Below, piece by piece: positions 25,275-35,632 of a stretch of DNA of 64,000 nucleotides. The notes under the pieces are model-generated. The model was not told where the DNA came from. It saw only the letters and a program-made list of their open reading frames with translations, and searched no databases. Made by a program: the position numbers and the translations under genes. The DNA comes from UBA961 sp014191195 (GTDB taxonomy: Bacteria; Bacteroidota; Ignavibacteria; Kapaibacteriales; UBA961), in NCBI GenBank assembly GCA_964204605.1, contig OZ123195.1, positions 2,046,001 to 2,110,000 on the forward strand, read 5' to 3'. Numbering within the stretch: position 1 is the first letter of the stretch; the number at the start of each line of letters is the position of its first letter.

Positions 25275-28200
25275 ATGAAATATAGCCTTCTTTTTCTACA
25301 CATTATATGTGCTGTTTGCATAGTAAATGCCAAAGATATTCCGCAATACACAGAATATGACAATAGAATACCTGGAATTATTAAAAGCTATAAACCCGCT
25401 TATGATGATTTGTACCCTGACTGGGCTAAAAAATTATATATATATCCCGTAAATGTATATGAAATTGAAAAAGAATTTGAGGCATATATATCTAAAAATC
25501 CTGGAAAACATAATGCTATTATAAGATATTATAAGCAATGGATTAGAGCAATTGCACCCTATACTGATAATATTGGAACTATTCATATTCCAGTAGACAA
25601 AAAAAGTATTAAGAAATCTATATTTTCATCTGAACAAACATTATCAAATAAAGCAAATTGGCAGTTTTGGGGTCCAAAAGAAACTGTATTTTTAAATGAA
25701 TATGGGAATACTGCGCCTTGTCCATGGCAGGCAAATATTTATTCTTTTGATGTATCCACATCAAATAATAATATTCTGTATTGTGGAACAGAGACTGGTT
25801 ATGTTAATAAAACAACTGATAAGGGATTGAATTGGCAAATTCAAGCTAAAGACTATTACTTTGGCGGTGGAATAATAGCAATTGCAATACATCCCACAAA
25901 TCCATTGATTACTTATGTTTCTGCTGGAAATCAGATTCATAAAACAATCGATGGTGGTAAAAACTGGACAAAACAATTATCTACTCAATTTAGCGCAGAT
26001 CGATTAAAAGTTGATCCTATTAAACCAAATACTGTGTTTGCTGCCTCTCCTTCAGGTTTATTTAGAACAACAGATGCTGGGTCTACATGGACAAAAGTGT
26101 GGTCTGGCAAAACCTATGATATAGAAATAAAACCAGCTAATACTCAATATATATATGCTTTAAGCGAACAATCAAATGGAAATTTTACTGTCATTCAAAG
26201 CAATGATGGTGGTATTACATTTAATCCTCAAATGGATTTTCCTCAGAATATTCCTTCTAAATCTGGTGGCTTATTATCTATAAGATTATCCCCAGTTAAT
26301 CTTACAGCACTCTATGTGATTATGCTAAGTTCAGATGAAATACCTTTATTATATAAAGGATTTTGTACAGAAACTTCTTCTGCATGGACAAAACTTGCAA
26401 CTGGAAAAACCACAGCACTTCCAATGGATAATTGGCAAGGATATTATGACTTGGTTTTAGAAGTGTCTGCAAAAGATTCTAATATTATATATACTGGAAC
26501 TGCTTCTTTATTTAAATCGACAAATAATGGCTCTACCTTTTCAATCGTGGGTGGATATTCAGCAAATTTCCCTTTGCATCCAGATCAGCAAGACATGAAA
26601 ATTATGCCTAATGGTGATACATGGATTTCTACTGATGGTGGTTTAACATTATCTACGGATAATTTTGTGAATACTGCTAATGCTAAATCATTAAATAATG
26701 GTATTGTTGGTTCTGATTTTTGGGGATTTGACCAAAGTTGGAATGAGGATCTTACTGTAGCGGGCCGTTATCATAATGGAAATACTGCAATTGCTGATTT
26801 TTATAATCCTAAAGCTCTTCGTATGGGTGGGGCTGAATCTCCAACGGGTTGGGTACTTAATGAAAAAGATCGTCATGTGGCATTTAATGATTTAGGCGAT
26901 GGCTGGATTTTACCTAAAACTGCAACCGATATACCAGAAGGTCGTTTTACATTTACTAAATTTCCAAATATGGAAGAATATGGCGGACGTAGAAGCAATT
27001 TAGTACATCATCCTTTTTATAGTGCACACTTATTTGTTGGTGAAGGTAATGGATTTTGGAAATCTACTGACAGAGGTATAACCTGGAACTTACTCTATGA
27101 TTTTGGAAAAACTGTTAGATATTTTACTATGAGTTCAAAAAATCCTTCTATTATATATGCTGATATTGCTGGCTTGGGACTTCATAAAAGTACTGATGGA
27201 GGAAAAACATGGCAAGCAAAAGGTTCATTATATCAATCTCCTAATGCAAATGCTAATTGGAAAGGATTAATTCATATTTCATTATCTCCATTTAATGATC
27301 AAGTACTCTATGTATGCTTATCCAATGGCACGTGGTCTGCAGATATTGGAAAGATATTTAAATCAATAGATGGTGGTGACTCTTGGACTGATATAACCTC
27401 TGGTTTAAATGAATATATGAAATGTACTGTAGTTCAACCTTCAGATGGCGAAGATCTCATCTATCTGTTTACAATTGCACGTCAGAATACATCTGCTAAA
27501 GTATATTATAGAAAAGCTTCACAAACAAATTGGACATTATTTTCAGATAATTATCCGGCTGGTATGGCTGTAAATGCAGCTTTGCCTTTTTATAGAGATG
27601 GTAAATTGCGGGTTGGTGGCAATGGTGGTGTTTGGGAAACATTATTGGCGGATACTTCTTTTACTCCAATTGTTCAGCCGTGGGTGCCCGTTCAAAAACT
27701 AGGTTGTTATACCGATACAGTTCAATTTAATGATCATTCTATTGCAATAGAATCTCATATCAAAAGAACCTGGAATATTAGCCCAGCTCCGCTTTGGATA
27801 GACGATATTCATATCAGAAATCCAAAAGTGGTTTTTGGAAAACCAGGTAATTATGATATAAGCTTATCTTTACAACAAAATGGCGCTGAATATGAAAATC
27901 TTATTCCAAATATGGTAACTGCTTTAGATTGCCCTTCTATTACTACATGCAATAATCCAGATTTTATCCCCAAAAAAGATTGGTCTTTACTATATTATGA
28001 TAGTGAAGAAATATATGATCCAGGACACGCTAACATGTCATTTGACGATGATCCATCTACAATATGGCATACCAGATGGAGCACAGGAACAGATTCTTTA
28101 CCTCATGAAATTCACTTTGATTTAGGACAAGAATATCGACTATTTACTTTTGCTTATAAGGGTAGATCTCAAGGATCGAATGGCCTTGTAAAAGACTATG

Positions 28201-28676
28201 AATTATATCTTTCTAATGATACTTTAGATTGGGGCAAACCAGTTCATAAGGGTTCTTTTCAAAATGTTTCGGCTCCACAAACTATTACCTTAGATTATAA
28301 TGGTATTAATGCAAGATTTATGCGATTTAAAGCTTTAAGTGAAATTAATGGTAATCCTTGGACAACTGTAGCAGAATTCTATTTGAAAGGATGTATTCCT
28401 CCAGTCAATAGCATTAAAGATGAAATTATTCAAGATGAATTTCCTGTCTTTCCTGTCCCAATTTCTCATTCTTTTACAATGTCTTTACCTTTTGGACAGC
28501 ATTTCACATGTAGAATATTTTCTATAGATGGAAGCCTAAAACAAGAATCTACCTTTGAAAAATCGTCCGATTCATTTTCTACAGACATAAGTTCTTTGCA
28601 ACAGGGAATATATCTTATTCAATTGATCAATGAACATGGTTCTGTATACAAGTCTAGAATTATTATAAGTAGATAA
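25275..28676 (+). CDS. T9SS-exported Asp-box (BNR/sortilin-like) protein with F5/8 type C domain
   Basis: A 1133-residue surface protein. A signal peptide (1-19) is followed by a large beta-propeller region with repeated Asp-box motifs (TTDKGLNWQI, TIDGGKNWTK, TTDAGSTWTK, STDRGITWNL, STDGGKTWQA, SIDGGDSWTD). This is typical of VPS10/sortilin-like and xyloglucanase-type propellers. Then come a PKD-like segment (about 809-880), an F5/8 type C (discoidin) carbohydrate-binding domain (about 891-1037) and a T9SS type A sorting domain (from about 1055, VFPVPISHSF onward). Glycan binding or degradation at the cell surface is likely; catalytic residues could not be assigned. The aldehyde dehydrogenase gene starts 7 nt later. 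Confidence 0.85.
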   Translation: MKYSLLFLHIICAVCIVNAKDIPQYTEYDNRIPGIIKSYKPAYDDLYPDWAKKLYIYPVNVYEIEKEFEAYISKNPGKHNAIIRYYKQWIRAIAPYTDNIGTIHIPVDKKSIKKSIFSSEQTLSNKANWQFWGPKETVFLNEYGNTAPCPWQANIYSFDVSTSNNNILYCGTETGYVNKTTDKGLNWQIQAKDYYFGGGIIAIAIHPTNPLITYVSAGNQIHKTIDGGKNWTKQLSTQFSADRLKVDPIKPNTVFAASPSGLFRTTDAGSTWTKVWSGKTYDIEIKPANTQYIYALSEQSNGNFTVIQSNDGGITFNPQMDFPQNIPSKSGGLLSIRLSPVNLTALYVIMLSSDEIPLLYKGFCTETSSAWTKLATGKTTALPMDNWQGYYDLVLEVSAKDSNIIYTGTASLFKSTNNGSTFSIVGGYSANFPLHPDQQDMKIMPNGDTWISTDGGLTLSTDNFVNTANAKSLNNGIVGSDFWGFDQSWNEDLTVAGRYHNGNTAIADFYNPKALRMGGAESPTGWVLNEKDRHVAFNDLGDGWILPKTATDIPEGRFTFTKFPNMEEYGGRRSNLVHHPFYSAHLFVGEGNGFWKSTDRGITWNLLYDFGKTVRYFTMSSKNPSIIYADIAGLGLHKSTDGGKTWQAKGSLYQSPNANANWKGLIHISLSPFNDQVLYVCLSNGTWSADIGKIFKSIDGGDSWTDITSGLNEYMKCTVVQPSDGEDLIYLFTIARQNTSAKVYYRKASQTNWTLFSDNYPAGMAVNAALPFYRDGKLRVGGNGGVWETLLADTSFTPIVQPWVPVQKLGCYTDTVQFNDHSIAIESHIKRTWNISPAPLWIDDIHIRNPKVVFGKPGNYDISLSLQQNGAEYENLIPNMVTALDCPSITTCNNPDFIPKKDWSLLYYDSEEIYDPGHANMSFDDDPSTIWHTRWSTGTDSLPHEIHFDLGQEYRLFTFAYKGRSQGSNGLVKDYELYLSNDTLDWGKPVHKGSFQNVSAPQTITLDYNGINARFMRFKALSEINGNPWTTVAEFYLKGCIPPVNSIKDEIIQDEFPVFPVPISHSFTMSLPFGQHFTCRIFSIDGSLKQESTFEKSSDSFSTDISSLQQGIYLIQLINEHGSVYKSRIIISR

Positions 28677-28683
28677 CATAGTT

Positions 28684-30123
28684 ATGATTACACTTCAAAA
28701 TTATATAAATGGTTCTTTATGTAACCCTATAGAAAACAATTGGTTAGATAATATAGAGCCGGCTACAGGTAAGGTATACTCTAGATTACCTGATTCATCA
28801 CAATATGATATAGATATTGCTATTGATGCTGCAAAATCGGCTAAATATTCTTGGGCTAATATGTCTGTAGAAGATCGCTCTGCCATTATGATGAAAATCG
28901 CAGATGGAATAAGAAATCGATTTGATGAATTTGCAGCGGCAGAATCTAAAGATCAAGGTAAGCCTTTATGGTTAAGCAAAGCAATGGATATTAGTAGAGC
29001 AATTCAGAATATTGAATTTTTTGCTACTGAAATTTTACACTTTGCTTCGGAATCGCATCATACTTCTCAGACAATAAATTATACTTTAAGATCTCCAATT
29101 GGCATTGTGGGTTGTATATCTCCATGGAATCTTCCTTTATATTTATTTACCTGGAAAATTGCTCCTGCCTTAGCAACAGGAAATTGTGTTATTGCAAAGC
29201 CTTCTGAATTGACACCATATACTGCCACATTATTTGCAGAAATATGTATAGAAGCTGGATTGCCTGCCGGTGTGTTAAATATTTTACATGGAACTGGGAA
29301 TAATATCGGTGCGCTGATTGTAAAACATCCAGATATTCATGCTATTTCATTTACTGGTGGTACGGTAACAGGAGCGCATATTGCATCTATAGCAGCGCCA
29401 ATGTTCAAAAAACTATCATTAGAACTTGGAGGTAAAAATCCAACAATAATCTTTGAAGATGCGAATCTAGAACAAGCAATTTCTACTACAGTACGATCTG
29501 CTTTTACAAATCAAGGGGAAATATGTTTATGCGGATCTAGAATTTTAATTCATGATAGTATATATGAACAATTCAAAACAGAATTTATAAAGCAAGTACA
29601 GCATTTAAAAGTTGGTGATCCATTTGAAGCTGATACAAAGATTGGTGCTTTAGTTTCCGAAGGACATATCAATAAAGTAAAATCATATATAGATTTGGCG
29701 ATTCAAGAGGGTGGAACTGTGTTATGCGGGGGAAATTTAGTATATCCACAAGGAGCTTGCGAAAAAGGTTATTTTCTAGAGCCAACTGTCATAGAAGGAT
29801 TATCAAATACTTGTAGAACAAATCAAGAAGAGATATTTGGTCCTGTTGTTACTCTTCAATCTTTTTCTGATGAAGCAGAAGCTATTTCTTTAGCAAATGG
29901 AACAACATATGGCTTGGCTGCAAATATTTGGACCGAGCATCTAAGTAAAGCTCATAGAGTGTCTGCTGCCCTTGATTTTGGCATAGTATGGGTAAATTGT
30001 TGGTTATTAAGAGACTTAAGAACTCCTTTTGGAGGTGTTAAACACTCTGGTGTTGGCCGTGAAGGCGGCTTTGAAGTATTAAGATTTTTTACAGAGCCCA
30101 AAAATGTGTGTATAAAAATTTAA
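28684..30123 (+). CDS. Aldehyde dehydrogenase, ALDH8/2-hydroxymuconic semialdehyde dehydrogenase-like
   Basis: A 479-residue NAD(P)-dependent aldehyde dehydrogenase. It has the NAD-binding SPWNLPLYLFTWKIAPALA, FTGGTVTGAHI, the general-base Glu247 in LELGGKNP and the catalytic Cys281 in NQGEICLCGSR. The GEICLCGSR box and the closing FGGVKHSGVGREGG resemble ALDH8A1 and bacterial 2-hydroxymuconic semialdehyde dehydrogenases rather than betaine aldehyde dehydrogenase. No other aromatic or kynurenine pathway gene lies nearby, so the substrate is open. Its stop shares TTAA with the convergent small gene. Confidence 0.9.
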   Translation: MITLQNYINGSLCNPIENNWLDNIEPATGKVYSRLPDSSQYDIDIAIDAAKSAKYSWANMSVEDRSAIMMKIADGIRNRFDEFAAAESKDQGKPLWLSKAMDISRAIQNIEFFATEILHFASESHHTSQTINYTLRSPIGIVGCISPWNLPLYLFTWKIAPALATGNCVIAKPSELTPYTATLFAEICIEAGLPAGVLNILHGTGNNIGALIVKHPDIHAISFTGGTVTGAHIASIAAPMFKKLSLELGGKNPTIIFEDANLEQAISTTVRSAFTNQGEICLCGSRILIHDSIYEQFKTEFIKQVQHLKVGDPFEADTKIGALVSEGHINKVKSYIDLAIQEGGTVLCGGNLVYPQGACEKGYFLEPTVIEGLSNTCRTNQEEIFGPVVTLQSFSDEAEAISLANGTTYGLAANIWTEHLSKAHRVSAALDFGIVWVNCWLLRDLRTPFGGVKHSGVGREGGFEVLRFFTEPKNVCIKI

Positions 30124-30560
30124 TTCCCATTATAGTATATTTCATAAGAAGGAAAAATTCCCTGTTGTGCATCTGGATATCTATTTCCAATTCCTTCATA
30201 CCATACATCTGTGCCAAAATACCCTTCTTCTTCAATTTGCCAAGAACCATGTACTTTTTTAAATAAACAAGTAACCTTACAACAATCGAGATCTAAATCT
30301 GGATTTAATTCTAATGGTTTTCCATCTTTTCTCTGGGCAGTTCCTTGCATCCATGCATAATTTGATGATACTTTGAAATGTTCTACAACATAAGAACATT
30401 CAATTTTTAAGGATTTTTTCATTTTAGCTCTCAGCAAATCCAACATAGCAGTTCTTTCTTTTTGATTTGCAGAGTTCTTTGCTTTAAAATCTTGGATATT
30501 CTGAGCATGTAGATTGGAACAAGCCATTATTACAATCAAGCATATAAAATACTTTATCAT
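30120..30560 (-). CDS. Small exported protein of unknown function
   Basis: 146 residues with a signal peptide (MIKYFICLIVIMACSNLHAQ). The mature part has a helical, Lys-rich start (KAKNSANQKERTAMLDLLRA), then a beta-rich half. That half holds YAWMQGTAQRKDGKPL, the DCCKVTCLFKK segment with three cysteines, and GSWQIEEEGYFGTDVWYEGI. The pattern loosely recalls SnoaL/NTF2-like secreted proteins that gauge a drug- or metabolite-like ligand, but I cannot assign a family. It is the last member of the three small envelope genes after the S9 peptidase. Confidence 0.65.
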   Translation of the reverse strand: MIKYFICLIVIMACSNLHAQNIQDFKAKNSANQKERTAMLDLLRAKMKKSLKIECSYVVEHFKVSSNYAWMQGTAQRKDGKPLELNPDLDLDCCKVTCLFKKVHGSWQIEEEGYFGTDVWYEGIGNRYPDAQQGIFPSYEIYYNGN

Positions 30561-30598
30561 ATAGTAAGTGGATGGTAGTTAAAAAATTAAATGTATTC

Positions 30599-31216
30599 TT
30601 ATTTAGAACGGACACTAAACAAAAGATAAGTACTTAATATTGCTGTACTTATATATACTATTGGTTGCACTATATCGCTTAAAAATGTTTCCTTTGATTG
30701 CGGTATAGTTCCTTTGCAAAATGTAAAACCCGGTAATTGTATTTCGTCTATTTCTGATGTAGAGATGATATCTATGTCTGAAGTTTGAAACTGTGGTAAA
30801 ACTATAATATTTTTTTTAGAATCTTTTCCTTTACTTATCGTAGTATTACAAGTAAATACTATTTCTCTTTTTAATGAATCTGAAGATTGATTATAATCAG
30901 AATAGCGAGTTCCAATTTCTAATAATTGAACAGTAAGAACTGTTGCATCTTCACTATTGGGAGAATCGGTAATAATTGAGGCATTATACTGTGAAATTAA
31001 TTCGCCAGTAATTGAAGTTTTAACAAATGCTTTTTCTTCTTCATTACCAATGATATTAAGAAAAACATAAGCATCTTTAATATGATTTTGTAGACTATTG
31101 GTATATGATACAATAGATGTATGAATCTTGGCTGCATTTGAACTTGTTTTTGCAAAACCAGAAGTATAAGCAAAAATGAACGATAAACATGCTATGAGAA
31201 AACCAGATTTTATCAT
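30599..31216 (-). CDS. Membrane-anchored exported protein of unknown function
   Basis: 205 residues: a signal peptide (about 1-22), a long extracytoplasmic domain and a single C-terminal membrane helix (about 184-202) with a short basic tail (SVRSK). This gives a tail-anchored topology with most of the protein outside the inner membrane. The domain is Ser/Thr- and Ile-rich, with two cysteines (FTCNTT and FTFCKG). The family is not recognised. The upstream gene ends 2 nt before the ATG, so the two are translationally linked, which suggests a two-protein envelope complex. Confidence 0.6.
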   Translation of the reverse strand: MIKSGFLIACLSFIFAYTSGFAKTSSNAAKIHTSIVSYTNSLQNHIKDAYVFLNIIGNEEEKAFVKTSITGELISQYNASIITDSPNSEDATVLTVQLLEIGTRYSDYNQSSDSLKREIVFTCNTTISKGKDSKKNIIVLPQFQTSDIDIISTSEIDEIQLPGFTFCKGTIPQSKETFLSDIVQPIVYISTAILSTYLLFSVRSK

Positions 31217-31218
31217 TG

Positions 31219-31683
31219 TTATGATTGTAATAAAGTATTAAGACGGTATAAATCTGCTAGGAGTTGTTGTTCATTTTCGAAAAGAGAAGGCCTTAAACGT
31301 AATGGTCTTCTTTTATTTTTTACATAAATCTTTACAACTTTTAGAGCACCAGTTTTAAAACGTCTTTCTTTTCCAAGAACAATAGACACAATAGAATCTG
31401 TAGTAAAGATACGTTCTCTAAAACGATTTCTGAAAGCAATAAAATTATCGCCAATGATAACAGTTCTATGAGCATTTCTATTGATTAATAGGGCAATAGA
31501 AGAGCCAATAACAAAAATTCCTAATAGAATTACAATAGGATCTGTAAGAACCAGCGAGAAGCGACTTTCATCGATAGTACCCTTTAAAGCAGCATAAACA
31601 AGCAGTGCAATGCCATACATAGCAAGTGCTTTCCAATAAAAATCGACATTATAGGAGTACTCATGACTTTGTTGTTCATTCAT
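31219..31683 (-). CDS. Membrane protein with PH-like cytoplasmic domain, unknown function
   Basis: 154 residues. Two membrane helices (about 19-36 and 48-66) are followed by a basic, beta-rich soluble part (NAHRTVIIGDNFIAFRNRF, VSIVLGKERRFKTGALKVVK, VKNKRRPLRLRPS) and an amphipathic helix. The arrangement resembles bacterial PH-domain (bPH2/YdbT-like) membrane proteins, though this is only a fold-level resemblance. It starts 21 nt after the S9 peptidase stop and ends 2 nt before the next gene. Confidence 0.6.
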   Translation of the reverse strand: MNEQQSHEYSYNVDFYWKALAMYGIALLVYAALKGTIDESRFSLVLTDPIVILLGIFVIGSSIALLINRNAHRTVIIGDNFIAFRNRFRERIFTTDSIVSIVLGKERRFKTGALKVVKIYVKNKRRPLRLRPSLFENEQQLLADLYRLNTLLQS

Positions 31684-31703
31684 AGTTTACCTTTCTATTT
31701 TTA

Positions 31704-33737
31704 TCAGTTTGGTATATGTTTTAAGATGAAAGCATATTCCAAGGCTAATTCTTTAAGATAATCGAATCTTCCTGAAGCACCAAAATGTCCTGCAGAAAAC
31801 TTAGTATACAGTAAAATAGCAGATTCACTGGTAGAAAAATCTCTCAATTTTGCAATCCACTTTGCTGGTTCCCAATATGAAACTCTTTGATCATGATATC
31901 CTGCAATAGCAAGTATATGAGGATATGATTGATGAGATATATTGTCATAAGGAGAATAACTTAGCATATATTCAAAATCTTCTTGCTGATTTGGATTTCC
32001 CCATTCTTCGTATTCAGCAATTGTAAGAGGCAATGTGCTATCTAACATAGTATTCATTAAATCTACAAATGGTACACTTGCAACAATACATGCAAATAAA
32101 TCTGGTCGCATATTAGCGATTGCACCCATAAGCAATCCTCCGGCGCTACCACCTTGCACCGCTAATCTATCTGCAGAAGTAAATTTATTATTGATTAGAT
32201 ATTCAGCACAAGCAATAAAATCTGTAAATGTATTTTTTTTATGTTTCAATTTTCCATCTAAATACCATTGTTCTCCCATATCTCCTCCGCCTCTAATATG
32301 GGCTTTAACGCAGATAAAACCTCTGTTCATTAAGCTAATAATAGAAGAAGAAAAAGAGGGAGGCAGAGAAAAACCATAAGAACCATAACCAATCATAAAT
32401 GCTGGTGATTGACCATTTAACACACAATTCCTTTTCCGAGTAATTGTTAATGGCACTTTAATTCCATGTTCTACTTCGGCATAATGACGCTCGGTAATAT
32501 ACTCTTCGGGATTATAATCACCTTTAATTGTATCCCTTTTTAACAAGTCTAAATGTTTATGTGAAATATGATAATTATAAACAGATGGAGGTGTTATTGG
32601 AGAACTATAATGAATTTGGAATGTTTCAGAATCAGGTTCATAATTTTTACCTGGATAGATTTCATATACAGGTTCGGGAAAATCTGGATAATGAAAATCT
32701 TGAATATCTGAAATACTTTGAATACGCATTCCTGTTATGCCAGCGGTTCTTTCTCCAATAATGATATATGTAGCATATGGAAATATCCATTGTAATCGAG
32801 TTTCAGGACGATGCGGGATAAACTCTGTCCATACCGAAGGAGTTTGAATATTGGCTACCATTAAGCGAAAATTAGTGGCTTTATCATTGCTTAGAATATA
32901 TAAAGCAGAGCCATATGAAGTAACAGAATATTCATGATTGTGAGTCCTTCCCATAATGCTAAGAAACTCTGTATTTGTATCAGTAGCAGACATCATCCAT
33001 ACTTCTGAAGTGGTTTTACTTGAAGCATCTGCAAATAAATAAGCCCCATCTCTAGATGAATCTAAACCAAGAAAAAAGGCTTCATCAGTTTCATGAATCA
33101 ATAATACATCAGTTTCTTGCTCTGTTCCTAAATGATGTCTCAATACTTTATATGCTCTTCTTGTAGAATCTAAAGACAAATACAGAAAAGCATGAGAATC
33201 TTGGAACCATTCTATAGCAGTATCGGCGCCATGTAGAACTTCAGGATGAATAGTACCATTGGTAAGATCTTTTACATAAATCGAAAAATGTTCAGAACCA
33301 TTCATATCGCAAGAATATGCGATAAAGCGGTGATCTGGACTCCATTTTAGATTTCCTAAAACAAAATAAGGATGTCCTTCGGCTAAAAGATTTGCATCTA
33401 ATATTACTTCTTCTAGCGAATCGCTGATATCTTTTTTTCTGCAGAAAATTCGGTATTGTTTACCTTCTTCGGTGCGAGAATAGTACAGATATTCACCTGA
33501 TTTTTCTGGTACGGTGCTATCTTGTTCTTTAATACGACCTCTCATTTCTGCATATAATTGCTCTTGCAACTGTTCGGTAGAGTTCATATACTGCTTCATA
33601 TATGCATTATCAGCATGCAAATAATCTAGTACTTCTTGAGTATCTTTCTGCTTTAACCAATGATATGGATCGGCAAGTGCATAGCCATGAACAATTGTAC
33701 TAAAATCAGTTTTTCTTGGAGTAGGCTGCTGTATCAT
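31704..33737 (-). CDS. S9 family oligopeptidase (prolyl oligopeptidase/oligopeptidase B type)
   Basis: About 677 residues with no signal peptide from this start, so cytoplasmic. The N-terminal segment (DPYHWLKQKDTQEVLDYL) and a seven-bladed propeller precede an alpha/beta-hydrolase domain. The nucleophile lies in GGSAGGLLMG (near residue 530), the Asp in AGYHDQRVSYWEPAKW and the His in SAGHFGASGR. The RxRGGGDMGEQW segment is also typical. It cuts short peptides, after Pro or basic residues depending on subtype. The frame extends to 33815, but the ATG at 33737 (MIQQPTPRKTDF) matches the family start and removes an overlap with the M61 gene. Confidence 0.92.
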   Translation of the reverse strand: MIQQPTPRKTDFSTIVHGYALADPYHWLKQKDTQEVLDYLHADNAYMKQYMNSTEQLQEQLYAEMRGRIKEQDSTVPEKSGEYLYYSRTEEGKQYRIFCRKKDISDSLEEVILDANLLAEGHPYFVLGNLKWSPDHRFIAYSCDMNGSEHFSIYVKDLTNGTIHPEVLHGADTAIEWFQDSHAFLYLSLDSTRRAYKVLRHHLGTEQETDVLLIHETDEAFFLGLDSSRDGAYLFADASSKTTSEVWMMSATDTNTEFLSIMGRTHNHEYSVTSYGSALYILSNDKATNFRLMVANIQTPSVWTEFIPHRPETRLQWIFPYATYIIIGERTAGITGMRIQSISDIQDFHYPDFPEPVYEIYPGKNYEPDSETFQIHYSSPITPPSVYNYHISHKHLDLLKRDTIKGDYNPEEYITERHYAEVEHGIKVPLTITRKRNCVLNGQSPAFMIGYGSYGFSLPPSFSSSIISLMNRGFICVKAHIRGGGDMGEQWYLDGKLKHKKNTFTDFIACAEYLINNKFTSADRLAVQGGSAGGLLMGAIANMRPDLFACIVASVPFVDLMNTMLDSTLPLTIAEYEEWGNPNQQEDFEYMLSYSPYDNISHQSYPHILAIAGYHDQRVSYWEPAKWIAKLRDFSTSESAILLYTKFSAGHFGASGRFDYLKELALEYAFILKHIPN

Positions 33738-33756
33738 AAAGAATAAATATTTCCAA

Positions 33757-35604
33757 TCAATGAAAAATAGAAGCACCAAAAGCTTTTTGAGCTTTGGTTG
33801 CCATTGGATTAACACGAAGATAAAATTCTTCGGTTTTTTCAGATGATTTAGGTTTTCCTTTTAATGTGATAAGCTGTCCATTGCGAGCTACATCAATAAT
33901 TACTTCATCATCATTTTGTGGAGAGAATAAAGCTTGATACGCCTCATCTTCTTCTTTGTCTAGATTGATATTTTTTCCTTGAACAGATAAAACTATATCA
34001 CCTTGTTTAGCACCCAGAACATTATTAGTATCTTTTACAGACAAGCGTAAAGTATCTGGCCTTTCATCATCTTCTATTGTATTGATATTAGGTTTGATTC
34101 CACTAAAACTATAAGAAGTTATATTCTTTTTAACAGCATATTCAAATCCTATTTTAGCAAATTCTTGTTCATATTGTATCTCTTCTGTAGAGTCTACAAA
34201 ACGCCTAAAGAAATCTGTGATTTCTGGCTTTGTTTCTTTTTCTATGATAGAGAATAACACACTATCATCAAAAGGTTTAGCAGGCCCAAATTTAGTAGAC
34301 AAAGAGCGGATAAGGCTTAATAAAGTGATAGAACCACCATGTAATTCCCTTAGCTTTATATCAAGCATTAAACCAATAAGAGCACCTTTTTCATAGATTA
34401 CTGGATATAATTTTTGATATTCACTTTGCATAACATTAAGTGCTAATTCGCTTAATGAAACTGGATTAGGCATGATATATTTAGAACTTATAATCTTTCT
34501 GCGCAATCTATTAAGTAAAGTTTTTTCTGATATTTCACCGGCTTTAGCTTGGGCCAATACAGAAAAATATTCTGTTACTCCTTCATATAGCCATAAGTGT
34601 TTAGACATCTTAGGTTCTTTAAAATCAAAATGTTCGATTTCTTTGCTATGTAAATTTAAAGGGACAAGAATATGTAAAAATTCATGTACAGCAGTTTGTG
34701 CAACCCAATTTTCTAAAGATTTTGGGTCTGATGATTCGGGCAAAAAGTAAACAGAACTATAACTATGCTCTAATGCACCATATGCTTCTCTTTTGCGTAA
34801 ATCACTTCTCTCTTGTCCTACAAAATATAAGATAAACGTATATCTATCTACTGGCATAGTACCTAAAAACTTTTCTACAGTTGAAGTAACTGGCTTTAAT
34901 GCTTTAGCAACCATTTGAGCTGTTACTTTTCCGCCAGTTGAATATACTGCAACAGTAATTTTGGTTTTTCCTTGCATATAAGAAACAGAATCTGGCTTTG
35001 AATACATTGCTGGATTATCGATTAATTCATCATAATCTTTGGCAGATAATATATCAATAGTATCAGAAACAGACTTTTTATATAATGAAGTAGCCCCCCA
35101 AAAAAATGAAGGTTTTATCACTTTTATCTCATAAGATACTTTTTGCAAACCTTCAAAATATCCAATGAATCCTTGATGCCCCATCATGATATTGGTATCT
35201 ACTTGAAAATTTGTACCAGCTGGATTAAATACATCTAGTTTATATGTTTTATCATCATAAGAATCATTAATATCATATTCGAGACGTATAAGGGATTTGG
35301 CACCTATTATCCTAAACTCATTGTCATTTTCTCTTCTAACAGGTAAAACATTTCCTTTCTTATCATAAGCCTGCAAATTTTTTACAAAATATCCAAAATT
35401 CATTCGGGCATATGTTCCAGGTATTGAAGCAGGCATGATATATAATATTTCATCACTGTTTATATGAGGAGTGAGTATAGAAATATGAACCATATCTTGT
35501 TGAATGGTTTTAATGTTTACAGTTGCTTTTACACCTGTTATACCTGCAAAAACTGGTATTGAAGATAGAAAAAAAACATAAAAAAGGATATGATACAATG
35601 ACAT
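33757..35604 (-). CDS. M61 family metallopeptidase (glycyl aminopeptidase-like) with PDZ domain
   Basis: About 615 residues. A signal peptide starts at MSLYHILFYVFFLSS (ATG at 35604; the frame runs on to 35631). The zinc site is HEFLH (residues 307-311 from this start), with the downstream glutamate in EGVTEYFSV. The beta-sandwich N-terminal domain of M61 enzymes is visible (SIPGTYARMNFGYFVKNL). A PDZ domain near the C-terminus (LGAKQGDIVLSVQGKNINL) probably binds peptide ends. It is a periplasmic aminopeptidase, likely part of a peptide-recycling run with the flanking S9 and DUF885 genes. The start is 28 nt after rnr. Confidence 0.92.
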   Translation of the reverse strand: MSLYHILFYVFFLSSIPVFAGITGVKATVNIKTIQQDMVHISILTPHINSDEILYIMPASIPGTYARMNFGYFVKNLQAYDKKGNVLPVRRENDNEFRIIGAKSLIRLEYDINDSYDDKTYKLDVFNPAGTNFQVDTNIMMGHQGFIGYFEGLQKVSYEIKVIKPSFFWGATSLYKKSVSDTIDILSAKDYDELIDNPAMYSKPDSVSYMQGKTKITVAVYSTGGKVTAQMVAKALKPVTSTVEKFLGTMPVDRYTFILYFVGQERSDLRKREAYGALEHSYSSVYFLPESSDPKSLENWVAQTAVHEFLHILVPLNLHSKEIEHFDFKEPKMSKHLWLYEGVTEYFSVLAQAKAGEISEKTLLNRLRRKIISSKYIMPNPVSLSELALNVMQSEYQKLYPVIYEKGALIGLMLDIKLRELHGGSITLLSLIRSLSTKFGPAKPFDDSVLFSIIEKETKPEITDFFRRFVDSTEEIQYEQEFAKIGFEYAVKKNITSYSFSGIKPNINTIEDDERPDTLRLSVKDTNNVLGAKQGDIVLSVQGKNINLDKEEDEAYQALFSPQNDDEVIIDVARNGQLITLKGKPKSSEKTEEFYLRVNPMATKAQKAFGASIFH

Positions 35605-35632
35605 ATTGCTGAGTGATAAATAATGATACATG

